A stretch of 64,000 bases of DNA, taken from assembly GCA_016703265.1 (NCBI GenBank), contig JADJCK010000001.1, forward strand, positions 248,001 through 312,000. Reading direction: 5' to 3'. Of this stretch, positions 25,333 to 34,629 are shown one piece after another. A program made the position numbers and the translations under genes. How positions within the stretch are numbered: the first letter of the stretch is position 1; every line of letters starts with the position of its first letter. Under the pieces are notes generated by a model, which saw only the letters and a list, made by a program, of their open reading frames with translations, did not search any database and was not told where the DNA came from. Origin of the DNA: a bacterium. Its GTDB lineage: Bacteria > Krumholzibacteriota > Krumholzibacteriia > LZORAL124-64-63.

Positions 25333-27257
25333 GAAGCGCTCCCGGCGCGCTTCCCGGCGCCGTCGGCATCGCCGAGGCGCGACTCGGCCAGCCGCGCCAC
25401 GACGCGGTCGGCCAGCGAGGCGGCATCCAGCCCCATGCCCGCCAGGAGCTCGGCCCGGGTCGCGTGTTCCTGGAACGCGTCGGGGATGCCCAGGCAACTC
25501 ACATGCGGCGGATGGGCCTCGTCGTGTTCGGCAGCCCACTCCAGCACCCCGGCCCCGAACCCGCCCACGACGGTGTTCTCCTCGATCGTGAAGACCTCGC
25601 GATGCCGCCGCCAGACGTCGGCCAGCAGCGCCGCGTCGAGCGGCTTGATGAACCGCATGTCCACCACTTCGACTTCGCAGCCGCGACGCGCCAGCAGTTC
25701 CGCTGCACCGAGGGCCGCCTGCACCATGGTGCCGACGGCCAGAAGGCAGGCATCGCCGCCTCCGCGCAGCGTCTCGCCGCGGCCCACGGGCAGCGGCACG
25801 GGCGGACCGTCGAGGGCCACGCCCAGCCCGGCGCCGCGCGGATAGCGCAGCGCGCTGGGGCCGTCCTCGCGCGCCAGCGCCGTCGCCAGCATGTGCCGCA
25901 ACTGGTCTTCGTCGCGCGGCGCCATGACCATCATGCCGGGCACCATGCGCAGGAAGGTCAGGTCGAACACGCCGTGATGGGTGGGGCCGTCCTCGCCGAC
26001 GACGCCACCGCGATCCACGGCGAACACCACCGGCAGGTGCTGCAGCGCCACGTCGTGGATGATCTGGTCCACCGCGCGCTGGAGGAACGTCGAGTAGATG
26101 GCGACGACCGGCCGCGCACCGTCGCAGGCCAGGCCGGCTGCGAAAGTGACGGCATGGCCCTCGGCAATGCCCACGTCGTGGCAGCGCTTCGGCTCCAGTT
26201 CACGCAGGCGGTCGAGGCCGGTGCCCGACGGCATGGCTGCGGTGATCGCGTGCACGCGCGGGTCGGCGGCCGCCAGCTCGCACATCGTCTCGCCGAACAC
26301 ATCGGTGTACGAAGGCACTGCCGGCGTCACGACCTTGATGCCCTCGGACTTGTCGAACTTGCCCACTCCGTGGTAGCGCTGGTCGTCCTGCTCGGCGAAA
26401 TGGTAGCCCTTGCCCTTCTCCGTGATCAGGTGGATCAGGATGGGACCCTTCAGCTGCCGCACCGCCTGCAACGTCTCGATGAGCACCGGCAGGTCGTGGC
26501 CGTCGAGCGGGCCGTAGTACTTGAAGCCGAGCTCCTCGAACAGGATGGTCGGCACCACCAGTTGCTTCAGGCTCTCCTTGATGCGGCCGGCCAGCTTCTG
26601 CGCCTTGCCGCCGCGCGGCATCTTGCCGAGCAGGTCCCAGACGTCGGCTTCCAGGCGCACGTAGTGGCGACCGCTGGTGATGCGCGTCAGGTACTTGGAG
26701 ATGGCGCCCACGTTGGGCGAGATGCTCATCTTGTTGTCGTTCAGGATGACGATCAGGTTCGTGCCCAGCTGCCCGGCGTTGTTCAGGCCTTCGTAGGCAA
26801 GCCCGCCGGTCAGGGCGCCGTCGCCGACCACGGCCACGACCGAATGGGTATCCCCGCGCGCATCCCGCGCCGCGGCGTAGCCGACCGCGGCGCTGATCGC
26901 CGTCGAGGCGTGCCCGACGCCGAAGGTGTCGTGCTCGCTTTCGCTGCGCTTCGGGAAGCCGGAGACTCCGCCCCGGCGGCGCAGCGTATCGAAGCCGGCC
27001 AGTCGACCGGTCAGCAGCTTGTGGCCGTAGGCCTGGTGGCCGACGTCCCAGACGATCTTGTCGCGCGGCGACTCGAAGACCTTGTGCAGGGCCACGGTCA
27101 GCTCCACCACACCCAGGCTCGCGCCCAGGTGCCCACCCGTGCGCGAGACCGACGAGATGATCTGTTCGCGCAGTTCCGAGCACAGGCGCGTCAGTTCATC
27201 ACCCGTCAGGTGCTTGATGTCCTGAGGACCGCTGATGCCGGGCAGGATCCCGCCCAT
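25329..27257 (-). CDS. dxs: 1-deoxy-D-xylulose-5-phosphate synthase
   Basis: Dxs (642 aa) condenses pyruvate and glyceraldehyde-3-phosphate in the first step of the MEP isoprenoid pathway, with thiamine diphosphate. The TPP-binding GDGALTGGLAYEGLNNAG is near residues 145-162, and VDRGGVVGEDGPTHHGVFDL belongs to the pyrimidine-binding domain. A C-terminal transketolase-like domain completes the normal length. It is next to the polyprenyl synthase, so precursor production and use are encoded together. Confidence 0.97.
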   Translation of the reverse strand: MGGILPGISGPQDIKHLTGDELTRLCSELREQIISSVSRTGGHLGASLGVVELTVALHKVFESPRDKIVWDVGHQAYGHKLLTGRLAGFDTLRRRGGVSGFPKRSESEHDTFGVGHASTAISAAVGYAAARDARGDTHSVVAVVGDGALTGGLAYEGLNNAGQLGTNLIVILNDNKMSISPNVGAISKYLTRITSGRHYVRLEADVWDLLGKMPRGGKAQKLAGRIKESLKQLVVPTILFEELGFKYYGPLDGHDLPVLIETLQAVRQLKGPILIHLITEKGKGYHFAEQDDQRYHGVGKFDKSEGIKVVTPAVPSYTDVFGETMCELAAADPRVHAITAAMPSGTGLDRLRELEPKRCHDVGIAEGHAVTFAAGLACDGARPVVAIYSTFLQRAVDQIIHDVALQHLPVVFAVDRGGVVGEDGPTHHGVFDLTFLRMVPGMMVMAPRDEDQLRHMLATALAREDGPSALRYPRGAGLGVALDGPPVPLPVGRGETLRGGGDACLLAVGTMVQAALGAAELLARRGCEVEVVDMRFIKPLDAALLADVWRRHREVFTIEENTVVGGFGAGVLEWAAEHDEAHPPHVSCLGIPDAFQEHATRAELLAGMGLDAASLADRVVARLAESRLGDADGAGKRAGSAS

Positions 27258-27323
27258 CTCGCCTTCTTTCGCCGAAGTAACCCTGCAAATCGACCTTCAG
27301 AACCCGCAGGCCCGGAACCCAGA

Positions 27324-27767
27324 CTAGCGCGCCCCCGGGGCCGTGGCCACCGCGAACAGCACCCCGAACACGAGCCCCGCCAGGACGTGGGCCGGGTGGT
27401 GGCTCAAGGGGTCCAGGTAACCGGCCACCCGCCTGCGCAGGGGACCGGCTGCCGGTTCGGTCGTCACGATCGCGTGCACGATCTCGCGCTGCCTCGTTGC
27501 GGCCAGGCGCAGCTTGACCGTGTCGTGCACCGCGACCACCGCCAGGACCAGCGCGAACGATGCCTCGCTGGAGGCCCAGCCGCGCTGGATCGTGACCAGC
27601 GTCAGCAGGCAGGCCAGCACGGCCGCCGGCAGGCTCGGGGCGCCGTACCCCTGGAACAGCGCCGACGGCTCGGCCCGTCGCGCCACCGCCGAATACAGCA
27701 CGAACTTCGCGGACTGTCCCGCGACGGCGCACGCGCCTACCAGCGCCCACAGCGGCCACTCGCCCAC
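27324..27767 (-). CDS. Divergent PAP2-family membrane protein
   Basis: A 147 aa membrane protein with four hydrophobic segments. The segments ACAVAGQSAKFVLYSAV, MAND-like VVAVHDTVKLRLAATRQREIVH and SHHPAHVLAGLVFGVL match the divergent PAP2 (DUF212) family, related to acid phosphatases. The His-containing SHHPAHV near the end corresponds to the usual EIVxGxxLG or GHTPxEV block. Its place between dxs and the polyprenyl synthase suggests a role on polyprenyl phosphates, which is inference. Confidence 0.8.
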   Translation of the reverse strand: MGEWPLWALVGACAVAGQSAKFVLYSAVARRAEPSALFQGYGAPSLPAAVLACLLTLVTIQRGWASSEASFALVLAVVAVHDTVKLRLAATRQREIVHAIVTTEPAAGPLRRRVAGYLDPLSHHPAHVLAGLVFGVLFAVATAPGAR

Positions 27768-27796
27768 TCAGGCCTCCCCGGGCACGGCCGCTGGTG

Positions 27797-28723
27797 TCAA
27801 CGGTCGCGCCGCCACATCAGGGCGCCCAGTTCCAGCAGCCGATCGCGCGCCGGCCCCGCCGGCAGCGCGCGCCGCAGTTCGTCGAGGCCCTGCCCGCCCA
27901 GCCTTTCGGTGCGCCTCCGGGCCGCCTCCAGCCCCTCCACGCGCACCCAGGTGGCCTTGCCCGCAGCGGCGTCCTTCCCGGCCGTCTTGCCCAGCTCGGC
28001 GGCCGTGCCTTCGACGTCGAGCAGGTCGTCGGCACCCTGGAAGGCCAGGCCCAGCTTGAGGCCGGCGCCGTCGACCAGGCCGACGGTGCGCGGCGTGGCA
28101 CCGCCGAGTTCCGCACCTGCCGCCAGCGCCGCCGCCAGGAGCCGCGCCGTCTTTCCCAGATGGATACGGCCGACCATCGCCGCGGTCACAGGTTGACCTT
28201 CGGCTTCGAGGTCGGACTGCTGCCCGCCCACCATGCCGGCCGGCCCCACCGCCGCCGCCACGCGCGCCACCAGCGCCCCGCCGCGCGGCCCGCCGGCTTC
28301 CGCGAGCAGGCCGAAGCCGCGGGCCTGCAGGCCGTCGCCGGCCAGGATCGCCGTGGCTTCGCCGAACACCACATGGCAGGTCGGCCGGCCCCGCCGCAAC
28401 ACGTCGTCATCCATGGCCGGCAGGTCGTCATGGATCAGCGAATAGGTGTGGATCATCTCGAGCCCAGCCGCCGCCTGCATGGCGTCGGCCCGGGCGACCA
28501 CAGGCCGCCGCCGCGACGCCGCCGCGTCGTACGCCCACAGCAGCAGGACGGGCCGCAACCGCTTGCCGCCGCCCAGCAGGCTGTGGGCCATCGCGCGGCG
28601 CAGCAGGACCGGCACACCGCCTTCGGCCCGCAGTGCCGCCGACAGGCAGCGTTCCACGTCGCGGCGCTCGCGCGCCAGCGCGTGCCTGAGCCCGGGCGCC
28701 GGCGGCGACTCAGCGACCGGCAT
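27797..28723 (-). CDS. ispA: Polyprenyl (farnesyl/geranylgeranyl) diphosphate synthase
   Basis: Trans-isoprenyl diphosphate synthase of 308 aa. It has the GGGKRLRPVLL block, the first aspartate-rich motif HDDLPAMDDDVLRRGRPT (near residues 100-117) and the second, FQGADDLLD. The two residues inserted in the first motif are the bacterial FPP-synthase form, so C15 or C20 product is most likely; chain length is not certain. It overlaps the end of folD by 14 bases, which indicates coupled translation. The symbol rests on family membership and context with dxs. Confidence 0.88.
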   Translation of the reverse strand: MPVAESPPAPGLRHALARERRDVERCLSAALRAEGGVPVLLRRAMAHSLLGGGKRLRPVLLLWAYDAAASRRRPVVARADAMQAAAGLEMIHTYSLIHDDLPAMDDDVLRRGRPTCHVVFGEATAILAGDGLQARGFGLLAEAGGPRGGALVARVAAAVGPAGMVGGQQSDLEAEGQPVTAAMVGRIHLGKTARLLAAALAAGAELGGATPRTVGLVDGAGLKLGLAFQGADDLLDVEGTAAELGKTAGKDAAAGKATWVRVEGLEAARRRTERLGGQGLDELRRALPAGPARDRLLELGALMWRRDR

Positions 28724-29585
28724 CGCAGCCCTCCGTCAGGGCGTAGGCTTCCCAGGTGTTCTCCAGCAGCATGGCGATGGTCATGGGCCCGATGCCGCCC
28801 GGCACGGGCGTCAGCGCCCCGGCCAGGCCGCGCGCGGCCGACTCGTCCACGTCGCCCACCAGCCGCTCGCCCGACGGCCGCGATGGATCGGCAATGCGGT
28901 TGATGCCCACGTCGATGACCACGGCGCCGGGCGCGATGTGCGCGGCGCCCAAGGCCCGCGGCACGCCCATGGCTGCCACGATCACCTCGCACGACGAAGT
29001 GACCGCCGCCAGGTCGCGCGTCGCCGAGTGGCACATGGTCACCGTGGCATCGCCGAAGGCACCCTTGAGCGACAGCAGCAGGCTGACCGGTCTCCCCACG
29101 ATGACACTGCGCCCGACCACCGCCACCCGCTTGCCGGCCGTGGGCAGGTCGTAGTGCTCGAGCAGCCGCAGGATCCCCTTGGGAGTGCACGGCACGAAAC
29201 GGGGCCGCCCCGCCACGAGCCGGCCGAGATTTGCCGGGTGGAAGCCGTCCACGTCCTTGCGCGGGTCCACGGACAGCAGCACGGCCTCCTGGTCGATGCC
29301 CCGGGGCAACGGCAGCTGCACGAGGATGCCGTCGATCGCCGCGTCGGCGTTCAGGCGGGCGATCAGGGCCAGCACATCGTCCTGGGGTGTCGACGCCGGC
29401 AACCTGTGCGTGACGTGGTGGAAACCGACCTCGTCACAGCCCTTCTCCTTGTGGCTGACATACACGGCCGAGGCCGGGTCGTCACCCACCAGCACGACGG
29501 CCAGTCCAGGGCGCCGCCGCGCGGCCGCCACCTTGACCTTCAGGGCCGCGAACACGGCGTCCCGCACCGGGGCGCCCTTGAGCAT
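28710..29585 (-). CDS. folD: Methylenetetrahydrofolate dehydrogenase/cyclohydrolase
   Basis: FolD (291 aa from the ATG at 29585) interconverts methylene-, methenyl- and 10-formyl-tetrahydrofolate. It shows the catalytic YVSHKEKGCDEVGF near residues 47-60, QLPLPRGID, KDVDGFHPANLGRL, the NADP-binding GRSVIVGRPVSLLL and the C-terminal PGGIGPMTIAMLLENT. A GTG at 29597 is an alternative start with GAGG upstream. The usual xseA/xseB genes between folD and the polyprenyl synthase are absent here. Confidence 0.95.
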   Translation of the reverse strand: MLKGAPVRDAVFAALKVKVAAARRRPGLAVVLVGDDPASAVYVSHKEKGCDEVGFHHVTHRLPASTPQDDVLALIARLNADAAIDGILVQLPLPRGIDQEAVLLSVDPRKDVDGFHPANLGRLVAGRPRFVPCTPKGILRLLEHYDLPTAGKRVAVVGRSVIVGRPVSLLLSLKGAFGDATVTMCHSATRDLAAVTSSCEVIVAAMGVPRALGAAHIAPGAVVIDVGINRIADPSRPSGERLVGDVDESAARGLAGALTPVPGGIGPMTIAMLLENTWEAYALTEGCDAGR

Positions 29586-29650
29586 CAGAGTCTCCACCCT
29601 GCCTCCCTGCCTGGCGCCGGACGTGCCGCCACCGCTCTGCGCAACGGGCC

Positions 29651-31213
29651 CTAGCGGGCCACGGCCGTTGCGCGCGTTTCCCGAATGACCATGATCCGGA
29701 TCTGCCCCGGATACTCCAGCTCCGCCTCGATGCGGCGGCTCACTTCCTCGGCCAGCAGCGCCGCCTCGGCATCCGAGACCTTCGTATGGTTGACCAGCAC
29801 GCGCACTTCGCGCCCGGCCTGGATCGCATACGACTTCTCGACGCCGTCGAAACTCTCGGCGATCTGCTCGAGGTGCTCGAGCCTCTCGACATACGAATCG
29901 ACGCTCTCGCGCCGGGCGCCGGGCCGCGAGGCGGACACCGCGTCCGCGGCCGCGGTGATGTAGGTGTACGGCGATGCCGCCTCGACATCCTGGTGATGGG
30001 CGCCCACGGCATTGACCACCGTCGCGTCCTCGCCGAACTTCTTGCACAGGCGCGCGCCGATCACCGCGTGCGGCCCCTCGAACTCGTGGTCGGCGGCCTT
30101 CCCGACGTCGTGCAGGAACCCGCAGCGGCGCGCCAGCTTCGGATCCAGTCCCAGTTCGCTGGCGATCACGCCGGCCACCGCGGCCACTTCCGCCGAGTGC
30201 TTCAACAGGTTCTGGCCGTAGCTGGTGCGGTAGTGCAGGCGCCCGACATAGGGGAACAGCTCAGGGTTTACGGCCTTCAGCCCCTGTTCCAGGCAGGCCT
30301 GCTCGCCCATCTCGCGAATGCGTTCGCGCAGTTCCTCGCCGGTCTTCTGCACCACTTCCTCGATGCGGGCCGGGTGGATGCGACCGTCGCGCACGAGCAG
30401 TTCGAGCGACTGCCGCGCGATCTCGCGCCGCACCGGGTCGAATCCGGACACGATGACGGCGCCGGGCGTGTCGTCGATGATGACATCGATGCCGGTGGCC
30501 TGCTCGAAGGCGCGGATGTTGCGCCCGTCGCGGCCGATGATGCGGCCCTTCATGTCGTCGCTCGGCAGGTCGACGACCGAAACCGTGGTCTCGGCCACGT
30601 GCTCGGCCGCGTAGCGCTGCACGGCCAGGCTCAGGATCTTCACGGCCTCGCGACGCGCCGAACGCTCGGTCTCTTCCCGAACCTGCTGTACGGTTCGCGC
30701 CGCGGCGTGCCGCGCCTCGGACACCATGCTCTCGGTCAGGGTCTGGCGGGCGCCCTCGGCCGTCATGCCGGCCACTTCCTCCAGCTTTCGGGTGCGGGCT
30801 TCGACCAGCGCGGCGGCAGCGGTGCGATCGCGATCGACCTCCACACCGCGGCGGCGCAGGTCGTCCTCGAACTGAGCCAGGCGCGCTTCCTTCTGGTCCA
30901 CCAGCGCAGCCTTCTTGTCGAGGCTGTCCTCGCGACGGTCCAGCGTCTCCTGACGCGACCGCGATTCGCGGCGGACCTTCTCGGTCTCGGCCTCGAACTT
31001 CTCCCGGACCTGGAACGCTTCCTCGCGCGCCGCCAGTTCGCCGGCCTTGACGACGGCGGCCGCCTCCTGACGGGCATCGGCAAGCAGCTTCTCGCGCGCC
31101 GCCAGCGACTGCCCGTGCAAGCGGTCACCGCGACGGCGGGTCACCTGCCAACCCAGCGCATAGAAGACTGCGGCCGCAAGCGCCGCCGGTACATACACCG
31201 GAATCTGAGCCAT
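29651..31213 (-). CDS. rny: Ribonuclease Y
   Basis: RNase Y (520 aa), a membrane-anchored endoribonuclease that starts mRNA decay. An N-terminal helix (VYVPAALAAAVFYALGW) is followed by a long Glu/Arg/Ala-rich coiled coil to about residue 200. The KH domain is centred on GRIIGRDGRNIRAFEQATGIDVI. The HD domain has CGFLHDVGKAADHEFEGPH, and the C-terminal domain is intact. Full length for the family. It lies downstream of zapA and the 6S RNA. Confidence 0.96.
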   Translation of the reverse strand: MAQIPVYVPAALAAAVFYALGWQVTRRRGDRLHGQSLAAREKLLADARQEAAAVVKAGELAAREEAFQVREKFEAETEKVRRESRSRQETLDRREDSLDKKAALVDQKEARLAQFEDDLRRRGVEVDRDRTAAAALVEARTRKLEEVAGMTAEGARQTLTESMVSEARHAAARTVQQVREETERSARREAVKILSLAVQRYAAEHVAETTVSVVDLPSDDMKGRIIGRDGRNIRAFEQATGIDVIIDDTPGAVIVSGFDPVRREIARQSLELLVRDGRIHPARIEEVVQKTGEELRERIREMGEQACLEQGLKAVNPELFPYVGRLHYRTSYGQNLLKHSAEVAAVAGVIASELGLDPKLARRCGFLHDVGKAADHEFEGPHAVIGARLCKKFGEDATVVNAVGAHHQDVEAASPYTYITAAADAVSASRPGARRESVDSYVERLEHLEQIAESFDGVEKSYAIQAGREVRVLVNHTKVSDAEAALLAEEVSRRIEAELEYPGQIRIMVIRETRATAVAR

Positions 31214-31283
31214 GGCCTCTCCTGTTCCCTATCACATGGGAAACGAGGATCGACAATCGGGTAGGCCGGTAGTTACCCCGCCC

Positions 31284-31423
31284 GGTCGTGTGAGCCGGAG
31301 CAACTGAACCGTGTTGCTCCAGGTGGGTCCCCTGTCCCGATCTTCGCTCATCCCCGAAGGGCTGTGGCTTGTACCGGGAACTCCGGGGTCCCTCTGTCGA
31401 AATGTTGGCTCACTTGTACGACC
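31284..31423 (-). ncRNA. ssrS: 6S RNA
   Basis: In the 212-base gap between zapA and rny, minus strand, a long-range closing stem is visible: GGTCGT plus GTGAGCC at one end (31423-31418 and 31413-31407) with GGCTCAC and ACGACC at the other (31296-31284). Inside are a GC-rich central hairpin around CCCTTCGGGG, a stem TCCCGGT/ATCGGGA, and a perfect hairpin GGAGCAAC/GTTGCTCC near the 3' side of the bubble. One long hairpin with an open centre, beside zapA, is the classic 6S RNA setting. 6S RNA mimics an open promoter and sequesters sigma-70 RNA polymerase. The transcript ends are probably 10-30 bases outside this core. No covariance search was run. Confidence 0.75.
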
Positions 31424-31425
31424 CA

Positions 31426-31758
31426 TCACGCGCCGGGCAGGGAATCACCACCGGTTTCTGAGGGACGGTCTCCCGCCATCTCCCGCACCAGGAGACGGGT
31501 GAGTTGTTCGGATCTATCTTCGAGCGTGACCTGGTCCTCGAGCCGCCGCTTCTGTTCCCGCAGCAGTTCGTCGGCGATGTTCACGGCGGCCAGGATCGCC
31601 ACCCGCGCGGTCGACGCCACGGGTGTGCCGCGCGCGACCTCGTTCATGCGCAGGTCGACGAATGCCGCCACCTCCCGCACATAATCGGCATCGGCGGCAC
31701 CCCTGAGGGTGTACTCCTTGCCGAAAATGCTGACCGTCACGCTCTCAGGTTCCTGCAT
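31426..31758 (-). CDS. zapA: Cell division protein ZapA
   Basis: ZapA (110 aa) stabilises FtsZ filaments at mid-cell. It starts with VTVSIFGKEYTLRGAADADYVREVAAFVD, the N-terminal globular domain, and continues with a coiled coil (VASTARVAILAAVNIADELLREQKRRLED). Its length and the order zapB-zapA-6S RNA fit. It is followed immediately by the 6S RNA. Confidence 0.9.
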   Translation of the reverse strand: MQEPESVTVSIFGKEYTLRGAADADYVREVAAFVDLRMNEVARGTPVASTARVAILAAVNIADELLREQKRRLEDQVTLEDRSEQLTRLLVREMAGDRPSETGGDSLPGA

Positions 31759-31850
31759 GGACCGCTTTCCGCAGCACGCCGGTGCTCCCGGTCATCCAGG
31801 GTCCATCCCCGCCGGCGCGCGCCGGCCGGGGTCGTCCTCCACCCGCAGCC

Positions 31851-32120
31851 CTATCCGAGGGCTGCGAGCTTCTGCAGGAGGCCACCGACCCTGTCCTCGA
31901 CTTCTTTCCTCTTCTCCTCGTAACCTTCGACATCACCGGAGGTGGCCTTTGCCCCCGCCAGTTCCTCGCTCAGCCGCGCACGGCTGTCTTCCAGGTCCGC
32001 GACCTGGGCCGCCAGCTCGTCACAGCGGGCGGTCAATCGACCGTTCTCGGCGCGCAGCTCCTTGATCAGGCCAACTGCCTCGAGAACCTTGCTTTCCAAG
32101 AGATGCAGGTTGTCATCCAT
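31851..32120 (-). CDS. zapB: ZapB-like coiled-coil division protein
   Basis: An 89 aa protein that is almost entirely coiled coil (LESKVLEAVGLIKELRAENGRLTARCDEL, continuing with heptads to the end). This length and pattern match ZapB/YiiU-type proteins that bind ZapA at the divisome, and the gene lies between pheT and zapA, 92 bases upstream of zapA. Sequence conservation in such short coiled coils is low, so the name rests partly on position. Confidence 0.65.
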   Translation of the reverse strand: MDDNLHLLESKVLEAVGLIKELRAENGRLTARCDELAAQVADLEDSRARLSEELAGAKATSGDVEGYEEKRKEVEDRVGGLLQKLAALG

Positions 32121-32172
32121 GGTCGCCCGCTCACTTCCTTGTGGTGCCGGTCCGGCCGCCTCGGCAGCCGGT

Positions 32173-34629
32173 TCAACCCCGCGGTTCGATGGCCAGGCGG
32201 TCCCTCAGGACACCTAAGATCCGGCCGATCGCCGCGTCAACCGCTTCGCCCTTCAGGCTACCCTTGGCCGAGCGGAACTTCAAGCGAATTCCAAAGGCCG
32301 CAAGACCTTCCGGAATGCCCTTCCCACGATAAATATCAAAGAGTTCCGACGATTCGAGCAGCGGCCCGCCCGCCTCGGTGACGACCGCCTGGACCTGCCC
32401 GAAGGCAACGCCCGCGGGCACCAGGAGTGACAGGTCGCGCTTGACGGCCGGGAACCGGGTGAAGGGCTCGAACCGGGCCGGTGCCGGCCTCAGGTCCAGG
32501 CAATCCAGGCGCACCTCGGCCACGGCCACCGGCGCGTCCACGTCGAACGCCTCCAGCACGGCGGACGACACGCGACCGGCCGAACCGACCACCTTCCCGT
32601 CGCCGTCCAGGACGCGCCACGAGGCTCCGGCGTCCAGCCAGACTTCATCGCAGCCCGGCTCCAGGCTCAGCGGCACGCGCAGGTGGGCGGCCAGCGCCTC
32701 GACGGAGCCCCGCAATTCCAGCAGGTCGGCGGGCACGCCGCCCAGGCCGGTCTCGCGCCACCCGGCCACCACCAGCTGCACGAACTCGGGCTCGGCAGGC
32801 AGCAGCGCCTCATCGGCGTGCCGGACTTCGCGGTCGAGCGGCAGGCCCGGCCGGAACACCCGGTTCACCTGGAAGAACCGCAGGGGCGGCGTCGCACCCG
32901 CGTTCAGGTTGCGGCGGGCCACGTCCAACGCCGACGGCGCCAGGAGCGTGCGCAGCTGGGTGTCGCCGCCGTGCCGCGGATTGATCACCGACAGCGTCTT
33001 GCGGCGCGCATCGTCGGCCGGCAGCCCCAGCCGGTCATGATCGGTGACTTCCATGAAGCTCGACGTGACGATCTCCGCGTAGCCGCAATCGCTGAGCCAG
33101 CCCCGCAGGCGCTCGCGGGCCACGTCCTGCGGCCGCCGCACGGCGCCGCCGGGCACCCGGTAGCCGCCGCGCCCGGCCAGCTGGTCCAGCCCGTGGATGC
33201 GGGCGATCTCCTCGATCAGATCCACCTCCAGCGCCAGGTCGCGCCGGTGGCTGGGCACGTGCACCATCATGTTGACGGCGCCGGCACTGATCGACTCGGC
33301 ATTGCCCATCGGCTGCACCTTCAGCCCGAGGCGCTGCAGGATCTGAGCGACCTGGTCGGTGGTCACCGACGTGCCGAGCACGCGATTGACCTGCCAGACA
33401 CGAAGGGGCAGCGCATCGGCCGCGCGATGGTCGGGGTCGTGGCGATCGGCCCAGTCGGGGATGATCCGCGCGCCGGCATACTCCTGCAACAGGTGCAGGG
33501 CGCGCAGGGCAGCCCGCTCGACCATGTCCCAGTCGGCGCCACGCTCGAAGCGGTACGAGCTCTCGCTGATGAGGCCCAGCCGCCGGCTGGCCCGGCGCAC
33601 GCGCTGCGGATTGAAGAAGGCGCTCTCGAGCAGGATCTCGGTCGTCTGCGCCGTGACCTCGCTGTTGCCCAGTCCCATGACCCCGGCCAGCGCCACCGGC
33701 CCCTTCTCGTCGCAGATCAGCAGCGTCCCGGCCTCGATCTCGCGTTCCTGGCCGTCGAGCGTCGTCACGGTCATCTTCTCGGGCGCGCGTCGCACGATGA
33801 TGGCGCTGCCCGCCAGCTGCCCGCGATCGAAGGCATGCAGCGGCTGCCCCATCTCGAACATCACGTAGTTGGTGATGTCGACGACGTTGTTGATCGGCCT
33901 CGCGCCGATCGCGCGCAGGCGGTCCTGCATCCAGCGCGGCGACGGGCCGATCTTCACGTTCTGCACGCCCCACGCCGTGTAGCGCCCGCACTCGGAGTAG
34001 TCCTCGACGCGCACCTTCACGCCCAGGTTCTCGCCGCCGTCGACGGCGTTCCACAGCGGAGGCAGCGACATCTTCGTGCCGTAGATGGCCGCGACTTCAC
34101 GCGCCACGCCGACATGGCTGAGCCAGTCCGGCCGGTTGGGCGTGACCTCGACCTCGAGCACCGTGTCCTGGAATCCGTACAGGTCGTCGGCCGGCGTGCC
34201 GTTCGGCTCGGTCGTGTCCAGTTCGATGATCCCGGACCCGTCCAACCCCAGCCCGAGCTCGGTCGCCGAACAGATCATGCCGCAGCTCTCGACGCCGCGG
34301 ATCTTCGACTTCTTGATCTGGAAATCGCCCGGCAGCTGCGCGCCCACGCGCGCGAAGAGGACCGCCAGGCCCGCGCGCACGTTCGGCGCTCCGCAGACGA
34401 CCTGCACCGGTTCTCCCGTACCGTCGTCAACCTGGCACAGGCTGAGCCGGTCGGCGTCGGGATGCTTCTCGCGTTCGAGCACACGGGCCACGACCACGCC
34501 CGGGAACGTGCGGCTGATCGTCTCGATGCCCTCGACATTGAGACCCGCCGCCGTCAGGCGCGCTGCGAGCTGCGCCGGCTCGTCGTCCCAGGTGACGAAA
34601 TCGCGGAGCCAATCGAGGCTGATCTTCAC
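32173..34629 (-). CDS. pheT: Phenylalanine-tRNA ligase beta subunit
   Basis: PheT (818 aa), the editing and tRNA-binding subunit of the (alpha-beta)2 enzyme. It has the N-terminal EMAP-like tRNA-binding domain (VVVARVLEREKHPDADRLSLCQVD), the B3/B4 editing domain, the B5 domain, and the C-terminal ferredoxin-fold anticodon-binding domain (FTRFPAVKRDLSLLVP). The start overlaps the pheS stop by four bases (ATGA). The downstream zapB-like gene follows after 52 bases. Confidence 0.97.
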   Translation of the reverse strand: MKISLDWLRDFVTWDDEPAQLAARLTAAGLNVEGIETISRTFPGVVVARVLEREKHPDADRLSLCQVDDGTGEPVQVVCGAPNVRAGLAVLFARVGAQLPGDFQIKKSKIRGVESCGMICSATELGLGLDGSGIIELDTTEPNGTPADDLYGFQDTVLEVEVTPNRPDWLSHVGVAREVAAIYGTKMSLPPLWNAVDGGENLGVKVRVEDYSECGRYTAWGVQNVKIGPSPRWMQDRLRAIGARPINNVVDITNYVMFEMGQPLHAFDRGQLAGSAIIVRRAPEKMTVTTLDGQEREIEAGTLLICDEKGPVALAGVMGLGNSEVTAQTTEILLESAFFNPQRVRRASRRLGLISESSYRFERGADWDMVERAALRALHLLQEYAGARIIPDWADRHDPDHRAADALPLRVWQVNRVLGTSVTTDQVAQILQRLGLKVQPMGNAESISAGAVNMMVHVPSHRRDLALEVDLIEEIARIHGLDQLAGRGGYRVPGGAVRRPQDVARERLRGWLSDCGYAEIVTSSFMEVTDHDRLGLPADDARRKTLSVINPRHGGDTQLRTLLAPSALDVARRNLNAGATPPLRFFQVNRVFRPGLPLDREVRHADEALLPAEPEFVQLVVAGWRETGLGGVPADLLELRGSVEALAAHLRVPLSLEPGCDEVWLDAGASWRVLDGDGKVVGSAGRVSSAVLEAFDVDAPVAVAEVRLDCLDLRPAPARFEPFTRFPAVKRDLSLLVPAGVAFGQVQAVVTEAGGPLLESSELFDIYRGKGIPEGLAAFGIRLKFRSAKGSLKGEAVDAAIGRILGVLRDRLAIEPRG

